DNA of 9,166 bases from CAYWGR01 sp964458015. GTDB taxonomy: Bacteria; Planctomycetota; Planctomycetia; Pirellulales; Thermoguttaceae. Position 1 is the stretch's first letter. Every line of letters begins with the position of its first letter. Shown piece after piece: positions 1 through 6,626 of this stretch. The position numbers and the translations under genes are program-made. The notes under the pieces were generated by a model that had not been told where the DNA came from, ran no database searches, and saw only the letters and a program-made list of their open reading frames with translations. The stretch spans positions 1 to 9,166 of the forward strand of contig CAYWGR010000208.1 in NCBI GenBank assembly GCA_964458015.1, written 5' to 3'.

Positions 1-14
1 GACAACTGCCTGCC

Positions 15-30
15 GACGCAGAAATGCGTC
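15..30. repeat. Short GNRA-capped stem-loop upstream of the chemoreceptor
   Basis: GACGCA (15-20) and TGCGTC (25-30) are perfect reverse complements around a GAAA loop, a stable GNRA-type tetraloop. Only two T residues follow on the plus strand, so it is a poor intrinsic terminator. It could end or process the transcript of a gene left of the window, or belong to the leader of the chemoreceptor gene. It is seen directly; its function is unknown. Confidence 0.4.
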
Positions 31-144
31 TTACACGCCAAAAACTCACCGTTGAGCCGTTTGTTTACTGTACCCACCCCAAAAGATTGTGCATGGGCGA
101 ACGCCTTGTCCCTTGCACGCACACTGAAAAAGGAGAATGCTCGC

Positions 145-2040
145 ATGTTTCGTAAATTGAAGACAAAGACAAAAGTGCTCGCAGGATTTGTCATTGCTCT
201 GGTGATCGCTGTTCTCGTGGGACTGATCGGTTACTGGGGAATCGGCAACCTGGCGTCTCATATCAAGGATGTTGGTTCCATTCGGATCCCCAGCGTCGAA
301 GCCTTGAGCAACATCCAAGCAGGACAGCTCAACGTGGGATACGGGATACGAGGCCTGTTGATCTCCAGGTACATGGATCCCAAGACGAGAGCGATGCAGT
401 ATGAGTTGTTGGCCGGCGGCTTCAAAGATGCCGAGGAGGGAATTGCCACTTACGAGTCGATTTCGAAGTCGTCCGAGGAAGCGGCCAAATGGAAAGAGTT
501 CGAAGACCTTTGGGCCGTCTGGAAGAGATCGCTTGAAAGTCTTCAGAGCTATTGCCGTCAGAAGGATTCGATGCTTGCCGCGGGAACCAAGCTCAATGAT
601 GCTAGAATCACAGCCATTGACGACAAAACGTTCGAGACAGCGGCCGAAACACGCGCCTTGATGCTAAAAACCCTGAACAAGCTGCAAGAACTCATCTCCT
701 TGAATAAAACGATCGTCGAGAGTCGGCTTACGCAGGCCGCGAGCGACGCTTCGTCATGCATCACGATGATGTTCGCTTCGATCGGAGGAGGTGCGGTTAT
801 TTTGTTCCTGCTCGGCTTCTTGATCGCGTCGAATATCTCCAAGGTTCTCGCCACCCTGATCAATGAAACTTCGAATTTGTCGGTGGCGGCCGTGGAGGGT
901 AAACTGCACATTCGCGGGAACCCCGAGTTGCTCAATCTGGAGTTCCGTCCTATCGTCGTGGGAATCAATGCGACGCTGGATGCACTCATCGGACCGTTGA
1001 ACGTAGCGGCGGAATACGTGGATCGTATCTCGAAGGGTGAGATTCCGCCCGTCATCACCGGAGAGTATCACGGCGATTTCAACGAAATCAAAAACAATCT
1101 CAATCAGTGCATCGGGTCGTTGAGCGCCATGACCCAGGAAGGCGAAATCGGCCAAGCCCTCAGCAGGATGGCGAAAAAAGATTTTTCACAACCCGTCCAT
1201 ACCATGTTCCCCGGCGTCTACGGAGAGCTTCGGGATCATGTCAATGCGGTTGTGTCCAGCATCGGCGAAGCGATGCGACAGCTCCGAGATACCGCGATCC
1301 AGTTCGCCGAAGGATCGCATTGCGTCGCTGAAAGTTCGCAATCGCTGGCCCTTGGATCCCAAAACCAAAGCGCAAGCGTCGAGGAAATGATGGCTTCGAT
1401 CGAGGAATTGACGCGAGCCATTCAATTGGTCAAGGAAAGCGCCGTCGAGGCGGATCACCTTGCGAAGCAAACCAATCAATTGGCCGAAGGCGGAGATTTG
1501 GCGGTTCAGAAGTCGAGCGAAGCGATGAATCTGATCCGCACGAGTTCCGCGAGAATCGGGGAAATTATCCAAGTGATTTCCGAAATCGCCGGACAGACGA
1601 ACTTATTGGCTTTGAATGCCGCCATAGAAGCGGCCCGGGCCGGAGAACACGGCATGGGCTTCGCCGTCGTTGCCGACGAAGTTCGCAAGCTGGCCGAACG
1701 CTCGAATCACGCAGCGCGTGAAATATCGGCGCTCATCAAGGAATCGACGCAACGTGTGGAAGATGGTTCGCAGCAGAGCGATGAGACGCGCAAATCGCTC
1801 CAACAAATTGTTCAAGGAGTTGCTTCGACCGTATCTAAAATTTCCGAAATCGCCACGGCATCCGTGCAGCAAGCCGACAGCGCCGAGGAAGTTTCGAAAG
1901 CGATTCAGAGCGTGGCGGGCGTAACCGAGCAGTCGGCTGCCGCTTCCGAGGAGTTGGCTTCGAGCAGCGAACAACTTGGCAGCCAAGCCGCGGCATTGCG
2001 CGAATTGGTCGGCCAGTTTAAGAATGTGGCCATTGCATAG
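145..2040 (+). CDS. Methyl-accepting chemotaxis protein (membrane chemoreceptor)
   Basis: A 631-residue inner-membrane chemoreceptor that should pass a ligand signal to a CheA/CheW array. The ATG at 145 was chosen because AGGAG (131-135) lies 9 nt upstream and the basic N-terminus then leads straight into a membrane helix. An in-frame TTG at 52 would add 31 non-membrane residues. Membrane helices are at about residues 11-33 and 206-231. The roughly 170 residues between them are mostly helical, as in four-helix-bundle sensors. After the second helix come HAMP-like segments, including the stretch AEYVDRISKGEIPP...DFNEIKNNLN (about 289-320) that is common in receptors with extended HAMP regions. 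The signalling hairpin tip is canonical (QTNLLALNAAIEAARAGE, then GFAVVADEVRKLAERS, within 473-520). The end (GQFKNVAIA) lacks the NWETF-type tether for CheR/CheB. The ligand cannot be predicted. The small protein and response regulator follow on the same strand. Confidence 0.95.
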   Translation: MFRKLKTKTKVLAGFVIALVIAVLVGLIGYWGIGNLASHIKDVGSIRIPSVEALSNIQAGQLNVGYGIRGLLISRYMDPKTRAMQYELLAGGFKDAEEGIATYESISKSSEEAAKWKEFEDLWAVWKRSLESLQSYCRQKDSMLAAGTKLNDARITAIDDKTFETAAETRALMLKTLNKLQELISLNKTIVESRLTQAASDASSCITMMFASIGGGAVILFLLGFLIASNISKVLATLINETSNLSVAAVEGKLHIRGNPELLNLEFRPIVVGINATLDALIGPLNVAAEYVDRISKGEIPPVITGEYHGDFNEIKNNLNQCIGSLSAMTQEGEIGQALSRMAKKDFSQPVHTMFPGVYGELRDHVNAVVSSIGEAMRQLRDTAIQFAEGSHCVAESSQSLALGSQNQSASVEEMMASIEELTRAIQLVKESAVEADHLAKQTNQLAEGGDLAVQKSSEAMNLIRTSSARIGEIIQVISEIAGQTNLLALNAAIEAARAGEHGMGFAVVADEVRKLAERSNHAAREISALIKESTQRVEDGSQQSDETRKSLQQIVQGVASTVSKISEIATASVQQADSAEEVSKAIQSVAGVTEQSAAASEELASSSEQLGSQAAALRELVGQFKNVAIA

Positions 2041-2203
2041 TCATTCCTACCGAGACAGCCCATGATCTTGATCCGCCTCCAAACACGGTCGTCCCCGCTG
2101 GGCTTGCCGGTTGTTTGGCCGCGAAATGGTTCATCGGCAATGCAAGACCCCAACCCTAACGTTCGTTCACCAAACCATTTTCCACAATGTCCGGGAGATT
2201 GAC

Positions 2204-2452
2204 ATGTCACGGTATCCAGAAACTGAGTTCAGCAGGAACTTTCATCGGCAACTGGTGGAGCTTCACCAAAGGGTGAGCGCAGCTCCGCGGGAACATCGAG
2301 CCACTTTGCATAGATTTGTCCGCTTGGTGGATCGCCAACATTGCCAAATGCAAGACAACTGCGCGAGCGTTCGCGCGATTGTGGATGATTTAAGTTTACT
2401 TGTTGAGTCAACTAAATTTAACCTTTGGGCAATGCAACACGAATTTAAATAA
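2204..2452 (+). CDS. Small hypothetical protein between chemoreceptor and response regulator
   Basis: An 82-residue protein that I do not recognise. The ATG at 2204 has GGGAG (2193-2197) six nt upstream. The frame is also open upstream to 2111, but those 31 extra residues look like untranslated sequence. It is rich in Arg, His, Gln and Glu, has no signal peptide or membrane helix, and reads as mostly amphipathic helix (for example RQLVELHQRV and VRAIVDDLSLLVESTKFNLW). It has two cysteines, in the middle, and no metal-binding pattern. It starts 163 bp after the chemoreceptor stop and ends 112 bp before the response regulator start, all on one strand, so a cytoplasmic accessory role in that pathway is possible but only by position. 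A chance open frame is the main alternative; the good ribosome site and helical pattern argue moderately against it. Confidence 0.55.
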   Translation: MSRYPETEFSRNFHRQLVELHQRVSAAPREHRATLHRFVRLVDRQHCQMQDNCASVRAIVDDLSLLVESTKFNLWAMQHEFK

Positions 2453-2564
2453 GTACCCATACGGTATGGCATGTGAATAACCACAATGGAATGACCCATA
2501 AGTACTGTAGTCCTCGATGTAAACTGCGTATTTTCCGTTTGACGAGGACGAAGGATCTCGTTTT

Positions 2565-3314
2565 ATGGACAAAGCATACAGAGTTTTGCTTGCCGATAAC
2601 GAAGATCTGTTTCGCGAAAGAACAGCGGAATCATTACGTAAATTGGGGTATGTATGCGATTGTGCCAGCAATGCTAGCGACATGACGGTAATGATCGGTG
2701 CGAACCATTATGACGCACTGATCTTGGATGTTCACATGCCCGGCAATACGGGGTTGCAACTAGTTCGCCGCATTAAGGAGATGAAAGAGGGTGTGCCCAT
2801 CATCCTGGTAACGGATCAACCGACGATCGAGACGGCTGTCGATGCCGTGCATTTGCCGGTTGCCGCTTATCTGATCAAGCCCATCGCACTTGATGTGTTA
2901 CATCCTCATATACAGAGATCGGTAGCCCGGGGTCGCATGTACCGAGTAGTCACGGACGTGCGATCCCGTTTTTTATTGTGGGATGATGCGGCCAGCAAGT
3001 TGCAGCAACTTCTCCAAGAACCTTTCCGAGGGAGCGTATCGTCGTTGACGGAGCCCTTGCTGGCGACGACCTTCGAGGGCATCGTCAAATCGGTGATCGA
3101 TCTGCGCCGTTTGATGGATCTAATGACGACGACGGACAATTCGGCGGAACGGAAGGAGCTTTCCAAAATGTTGAATAAAGTAGAGCTGACTCGAGTGGCT
3201 TTACGAGAAACGGTTCATGTTTTGGAGGAAAGCAAACACGCCTTCAAATCCAAACGTCTCGGAGAGCTGCGGCGACAGCTCCAGGGATTGCTGGGAGTTC
3301 TGGACCAAGGCTGA
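2565..3314 (+). CDS. Response regulator, receiver domain plus helical C-terminal region
   Basis: A 249-residue cytoplasmic two-component protein. The ATG at 2565 has AAGGA (2551-2555) nine nt upstream. Residues 1 to about 122 form a complete receiver domain: acidic pocket D11 (with E13/D14 close by) after the first strand RVLLA, phosphoacceptor D55 in LILDVHMPG, T83 in ILVTD, and K105 in LIKP. All key residues are present, so phosphorylation should work. Residues of about 126-249 contain no recognisable helix-turn-helix, GGDEF, EAL, HD-GYP or AAA+ motif. They look helical, and the last ~65 residues (AERKELSKML...RRQLQGLLG) are strongly charged and may form a coiled coil. The output is therefore probably protein interaction rather than DNA binding. 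Being downstream of a chemoreceptor suggests a link to that pathway, but no CheA-type kinase lies in the window. The gene ends 27 bp from the stop of the convergent export gene. Confidence 0.9.
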   Translation: MDKAYRVLLADNEDLFRERTAESLRKLGYVCDCASNASDMTVMIGANHYDALILDVHMPGNTGLQLVRRIKEMKEGVPIILVTDQPTIETAVDAVHLPVAAYLIKPIALDVLHPHIQRSVARGRMYRVVTDVRSRFLLWDDAASKLQQLLQEPFRGSVSSLTEPLLATTFEGIVKSVIDLRRLMDLMTTTDNSAERKELSKMLNKVELTRVALRETVHVLEESKHAFKSKRLGELRRQLQGLLGVLDQG

Positions 3315-3341
3315 TCGGTCATGCCGGCGGCAACATTGCAT

Positions 3342-4631
3342 TTATAGCGAGCTTAGCTTCGAGAACTGAATGGTTGTCGAAACGGGGAACACTCCGTAGA
3401 TGCCGCGGGTAAAAACTAGGTTGATGAAATCGTCGGCCTGAAGGATCTTGCCCTTGGGCACGATGACCACATCGGAATCATCGAGCCATATTTCGCCCTG
3501 GGGACATGCCTGGCGGCCGAACAAAGCCCCTTCCAGGTCGATCATCGTAGCCAACTGCCGCCAATCATCACCGCGGCGGAAAACGACGATCTGACGCAGA
3601 TTCGCGCCAACGCGCCAACTGCCCGCAAGGCTGATTGCCTGTAGGGCCGTGGTCGGGGCAACAAGCTCGAAGCGGCCGGGGTTATTCACTTCGCCCAAAA
3701 CGTAGACGTAACGCGGCGCTCTCTGGACGAGAATTGGAATGATCTGGATGCCATCGACGATTTGACGATAGCTTTCGTTGAGTTCCTTTTGCAGCTCAGG
3801 CAGCGTTAACCCTTGGGCCTGAACCGAACCGATCGCCGGCAGCGAGATCGTGCCCTCGGGCGTCACGCGCGCCGATTGGCTTTGGCCGCCGACGCCGGCC
3901 CGGCGGTCGATCGTGGCACGCAAGTCTTCGAGCTTGGTGTTGACCTTCAACGGCGTAACGGTGATGGCGGGAATTTTGTAGTATTTCTTATAGAGCTCTT
4001 CGAGGGCGTCGCGAAGTTGGAGAACCGTGCGGCCCGTGGCGTGGACCTGGCCCAAGAGCCGCAAGGTAATGGTGCCGTCGGGCTGAATAAGCAGATTGCG
4101 GTTGATATCAGGATCGGTGAAGGATTCGACCTGGATCTCATCTCCCACGTTGAGACGGTAAGGCGTCGAGGTCTCATCGCGCGTAAGGCGATAGGTCATG
4201 TCGAGCTGGTCATCGACGCGCAAACGATATTCGGGCACGTGGGCCAGTCGGGCATGGCCGACGTATTCGCCTTGGGCATACGCTTGCCAAATGCCGGCGC
4301 GGGCGGCCTCCCAGCCGCGTCGACGACAGGCGCCGGAGGAACAATCCACGGCGCAGATGTCGTACGGCGCGGCCGGGCCTAGCGCCTGGCACAGGAGGAT
4401 ATCGTGTCGCTCCTCCGGGTTTTTCGGGACAATGCGCGCCGATAATGAATCGGCTTGGCATTGGCCCACCGGAGCGGCAGTACCCATTGGAGCGACCCTT
4501 CCCCGATCTTCCCATGAAATAAATGTAAGCGTTGCGAACACCGTTAGCGCCGGCAGGGCGAAACGCCGCAGGGTGTGCCGGTGGGCTTGTGCCAAGGTGG
4601 AAAACCGGGGATTACAGTTGTTTTGCGTCAT
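3342..4631 (-). CDS. Polysaccharide biosynthesis/export protein (Wza/PES-type, SLBB-like)
   Basis: A 429-residue exported protein of the family that forms or gates outer-envelope channels for capsule or exopolysaccharide. The ATG at 4631 is preferred because it gives a basic N-terminus followed by a hydrophobic stretch (about 24-39, FALPALTVFATLTFI) usable as signal or anchor. A GTG at 4673 would add 14 residues and overlap the upstream gene by 31 bp. Neither start has a clear Shine-Dalgarno, which suggests translational coupling to the TPR gene that stops 11 nt upstream. Residues 75-110 hold a Cys cluster (C81, C93, C97, C102). A short EYRLRVDDQL motif (about 134) precedes the PES domain (YRLNVGDEI, IQPDGTITLRLLGQV; about 158-230). 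A second PEGTISLPAIGSV unit (about 258-300) and an SLBB-like part (RYVYVLGEVNNPGRF, about 307-350) follow. No lipobox is seen, unlike Wza. The layout resembles planctomycete homologues known to me. Confidence 0.88.
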   Translation of the reverse strand: MTQNNCNPRFSTLAQAHRHTLRRFALPALTVFATLTFISWEDRGRVAPMGTAAPVGQCQADSLSARIVPKNPEERHDILLCQALGPAAPYDICAVDCSSGACRRRGWEAARAGIWQAYAQGEYVGHARLAHVPEYRLRVDDQLDMTYRLTRDETSTPYRLNVGDEIQVESFTDPDINRNLLIQPDGTITLRLLGQVHATGRTVLQLRDALEELYKKYYKIPAITVTPLKVNTKLEDLRATIDRRAGVGGQSQSARVTPEGTISLPAIGSVQAQGLTLPELQKELNESYRQIVDGIQIIPILVQRAPRYVYVLGEVNNPGRFELVAPTTALQAISLAGSWRVGANLRQIVVFRRGDDWRQLATMIDLEGALFGRQACPQGEIWLDDSDVVIVPKGKILQADDFINLVFTRGIYGVFPVSTTIQFSKLSSL

Positions 4632-4642
4632 GGTAGTGCGAT

Positions 4643-5863
4643 TTAGCGTTGATAGACCGACGGTTGCCGCCACATCCGACTAGCGGCTGCGGGCGTGGGC
4701 GCGGGACCATAGGCATTGGCTGGCGTTTGCGGGGCGGGTGCGGACATGACAGGCGAACGGGCGACAGTGGGCATCGGCGCGCTTCTGGCCGTGCTCGGCG
4801 TGTTCGTCGAAGTTCGCGCAAAGGATTGCGAATCGGTCCATTGCACGGAATTGTTGGACGTTGCCGACAGATTGCGCCGTCGCGCGTCTTCGGCCTGACG
4901 CAATGTCATCGCATAGCTGGAGGCCTGTTGGGCCATCGCCGGATTACCCAGTTGGCGGTAAACAACCGCCAGGTTTTGCCAGCCGGTCGATTGGGGGTTC
5001 AACGACAGACTATGTTCGATCATGGATCGAGCGTCGGCATAACGCCCGCTGCGGGCTAGTAATACGCCGAGATCGTTTGCAGCCATGAAGTTTTTGGGAT
5101 AAACCAACAACGCGGCTTGAAAGTACAACACGGCTTTGGCGTCGGCCGCGACGACGATGGCGTTTTTCTTTTGCGAGAAGGCTTCATACAGTTTTCCCAT
5201 CGCATGTAAGGCCATCGAACCGGCGACTTCCTTGCCTTCGGCGGCCGCCAACTTTTCTTGTGCAAAAGTCATGTAGCGGCGCATTGCTTCGAGAGAATTG
5301 GCGTTCTTGCAATTGTCTTTCAGAAGGGGCGTTGCATGATTGGCAATGATTTCCGGCAGATTGACGTCGGTTTCCAAACGTCCGGCACGCGGCAAAAAAT
5401 CTTCAGCCTCTTTGATGGCCGTCAGGGCGGCCACTAAATCGCAACTATGCGTGTTGGTTTTCTGCTCGGCATCCAGCCCCTCGGCGACCAAACGCAGGGC
5501 GCCGAGAAATTCGGCCCGGGCGGCGAAATAAGCTCCGTGCCCGGCCAATTCAAACCCGTGACGTGTTTGTCGATCGGCCTGTTGTGCTATTTGCTCTAAC
5601 TGAACAGATCGAGCATCGACTGTTTCGGCGATAGGCATTTCAGCCGGTTCGCTGGCAGTCGGTTTTCCGGCGTTGGTTTTTTCGACCTGGGGTAGCTCAG
5701 CCTTTGGCTGTGCTGGGAGCACCGGGGCGGGACTGGTCAACGCGGGACCGGGCTCAGCGGCCGCTTCGGCGGCGTTGGCCCTATTTGTTTGCACCAGGGC
5801 AACAGCAAACGGCATAACCGCTACAGTCAGCCAAAACGACAAAGCCCGCAAGTTGAGTTCCAT
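4643..5863 (-). CDS. Secreted TPR-repeat protein, first gene of the export unit
   Basis: A 406-residue protein with a signal peptide: hydrophobic core at about residues 8-25 and likely cleavage after the RANA or NAA segment near 30-32. The ATG at 5863 has GGAAG (5868-5872) four nt upstream. A Pro/Ala/Glu-rich linker covers about 33-80. The middle (85-240) is helical and of unknown fold, with two Cys (141, 185). At least two TPR-like units follow: about 258-291 (NFMAANDLGVLLARSGRYADAR...LNP) and 293-325 (GWQNLAVVYRQLGNPAMAQQ). The last ~75 residues are Ser/Thr/Pro/Ala-rich low complexity ending in WRQPSVYQR. TPR arrays bind proteins, so a periplasmic scaffold for the export machinery is reasonable given that the export gene begins 11 nt after this stop. 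That role is inferred from position only; the family is unnamed to me. Confidence 0.82.
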   Translation of the reverse strand: MELNLRALSFWLTVAVMPFAVALVQTNRANAAEAAAEPGPALTSPAPVLPAQPKAELPQVEKTNAGKPTASEPAEMPIAETVDARSVQLEQIAQQADRQTRHGFELAGHGAYFAARAEFLGALRLVAEGLDAEQKTNTHSCDLVAALTAIKEAEDFLPRAGRLETDVNLPEIIANHATPLLKDNCKNANSLEAMRRYMTFAQEKLAAAEGKEVAGSMALHAMGKLYEAFSQKKNAIVVAADAKAVLYFQAALLVYPKNFMAANDLGVLLARSGRYADARSMIEHSLSLNPQSTGWQNLAVVYRQLGNPAMAQQASSYAMTLRQAEDARRRNLSATSNNSVQWTDSQSFARTSTNTPSTARSAPMPTVARSPVMSAPAPQTPANAYGPAPTPAAASRMWRQPSVYQR

Positions 5864-5900
5864 CGTTCTTCCGTGACGTTAATCCGTTGATGAATGGTCT

Positions 5901-5957
5901 GGCCCTGCGTTCCGTGAGGGCCGTGCTTATTAAATCCGTTCGGCCGGATTTTCCGGC
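5901..5957 (-). promoter_or_regulatory. Hairpins in the TPR/export leader, two mutually exclusive
   Basis: Three perfect inverted repeats lie 38-94 bp upstream of the TPR start. GGCCCT (5901-5906) pairs with AGGGCC (5917-5922). AAATCCG (5932-5938) pairs with CGGATTT (5945-5951). GCCGGA (5943-5948) pairs with TCCGGC (5952-5957). The last two share bases, so only one can form at a time. They may lie in the 5' leader of the export unit and could influence transcription or mRNA stability. No U-tract follows on either strand, so they are not simple terminators. The pairings are seen; the regulatory role is inferred. Confidence 0.35.
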
Positions 5958-6091
5958 GGCGCTGAGCAAAAACAGGCCGCAATGGGACCTGTGCCGAGTA
6001 GCAGGACGGAACAGTCGTCACAGGCGTTTCCACCGGTGCAATCCGACTGCCATTTCAGCAGGGCTAATCAATTGGTAAATACTGGAAAAGT

Positions 6092-6127
6092 GTAGGGCGG
6101 GTCGAGCGAAGCAAAGACCCGCCTTAC
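6092..6127. repeat. REP-like palindromic hairpin, 12-nt arms
   Basis: GTAGGGCGGGTC (6092-6103) and GACCCGCCTTAC (6116-6127) are reverse complements except for one position, around a 12-nt loop. The GTAGGG(C/T)GGG start with a matching CCC(G/A)CC end is a form I recall from dispersed intergenic palindromes in many environmental bacteria, which suggests a REP-type repeat. No T-tract follows, so it is not a classical terminator. It lies about 70 bp upstream of the ASCH promoter. Copy number cannot be judged from one window. Confidence 0.55.
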
Positions 6128-6164
6128 CGAAAACTGATCGCCCCCGGCCATTTTCGGCTCCCGC

Positions 6165-6192
6165 TTGACCTACGGATGTCTAGATTGATAAT
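6165..6192 (+). promoter_or_regulatory. Sigma70-like promoter for the ASCH gene
   Basis: TTGACC (6165-6170) matches the TTGACA -35 consensus at five of six bases. GATAAT (6187-6192) matches the TATAAT -10 consensus at five of six. The spacer is 16 bp. Transcription would start near 6199 and give a leader of roughly 87 nt before the ATG at 6286. This is the best promoter-like sequence I found in the window. The consensus is taken from model bacteria, and planctomycete promoters are less well defined. Confidence 0.55.
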
Positions 6193-6203
6193 GGTCGGTT
6201 GTT

Positions 6204-6240
6204 CAATGATTTTTGCCGATTATCCGGCCTTCGATCATTG
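6204..6240 (+). promoter_or_regulatory. Inverted repeat in the ASCH leader
   Basis: CAATGAT (6204-6210) and ATCATTG (6234-6240) are perfect reverse complements with 23 nt between them, just downstream of the predicted transcription start. At DNA level a second, outer pair, CTAGAT (6180-6185) and ATCTAG (6244-6249), is nested around it and overlaps the promoter spacer. This could be an operator near the start site or an RNA stem in the leader. Both options are inferred from symmetry and position. Confidence 0.35.
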
Positions 6241-6285
6241 ACGATCTAGGACGCAAGGAAGCCGGTCTGCCGGATACTCAGGAAA

Positions 6286-6624
6286 ATGCTGCTGTTTAAG
6301 AAGAAATTTTTGGATGCCATCCGCTCAGGCGAGAAAACCCAAACGATTCGTCTTTGGAAGCATCGCCAAATGCGCACCGGACAGCGCAGCTACATTCCGG
6401 GGATCGGGCCGATTCGGATTATTGCCGTCGAAGAGGTTGAGCTTGCGAAATTGACCGATGACGACGCCCGCCCTGACAGTTTTGCGACGGCCGACCTGCT
6501 CCGGGCCGAGATTCACCAGCTTTATGCGGATAAAATTGCGGCAGGTTATCGGGCCTATCGGGTTTGTTTTGCAAAGGAACCCGCGGCGGAGCTATCCTCG
6601 GAAGAGACCGACGCTCAGGAATAA
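6286..6624 (+). CDS. ASCH-domain protein
   Basis: A 112-residue cytoplasmic protein of the ASCH/PUA-like fold, a small beta-barrel associated with RNA or nucleotide binding. Family signs in order: FKKKFLDAIRSGEKTQTIRLW (residues 4-24), the pattern F..I.sG.KT.TIR; a G-turn region (TGQRSYIPGIG, 31-41); VEEVELAKLTDDDARPDSF (48-66); and an end strand AYRVCF (90-95). Some ASCH proteins (E. coli YqfB) hydrolyse N4-acetylcytidine with Lys, Thr and Glu. By a rough alignment from memory K17 and T20 match, and D64 sits where the Glu would be. Enzyme activity is thus possible but unproven. The last ~15 residues are an acidic tail. The only purine-rich ribosome site, AGGA at 6280-6283, is just 2 nt from the ATG, so initiation may be weak or atypical; no earlier in-frame start is evident. 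It appears monocistronic, under the promoter at 6165-6192. Confidence 0.85.
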   Translation: MLLFKKKFLDAIRSGEKTQTIRLWKHRQMRTGQRSYIPGIGPIRIIAVEEVELAKLTDDDARPDSFATADLLRAEIHQLYADKIAAGYRAYRVCFAKEPAAELSSEETDAQE

Positions 6625-6626
6625 GA

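Larger units (their letters stand above)
5864..6285. other. 422-bp divergent intergenic region
   Basis: This region separates the minus-strand TPR/export unit from the plus-strand ASCH gene and should carry both sets of control signals. From left to right it holds two to three short perfect hairpins close to the TPR start (5901-5957), about 130 bp with nothing I can name, a 12-bp-arm hairpin at 6092-6127, a sigma70-like promoter facing right (6165-6192), and an inverted repeat in the following leader (6204-6240). An open frame at 5887-6078 has no ribosome site or protein-like composition, and I do not call it a gene. I could not find a convincing promoter for the TPR gene. Confidence 0.6.

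Noticed and set aside
61..89. Possible -35 TTGTTT with an A-rich -10 upstream of the chemoreceptor
   Set aside because: The -10 candidate matches the consensus at only three of six positions.
2457..2469. CCATA/TATGG inverted repeat between the small protein and the response regulator
   Set aside because: Only five base pairs with a three-base loop; too short to support an operator or terminator.
3315..3341. Bidirectional terminator between the response regulator and export genes
   Set aside because: The 27-bp gap contains no usable stem followed by a T-tract on either strand.
3813..4382. 189-codon plus-strand frame antisense to the export gene
   Set aside because: The minus-strand frame has clear PES and SLBB-like motifs; this frame is open only because of codon composition.
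6187..6224. GATAAT/ATTATC pairing that would compete with the ASCH leader stem, like a riboswitch
   Set aside because: GATAAT is the predicted -10 element and so would not be in the transcript; the pairing is only possible in DNA.
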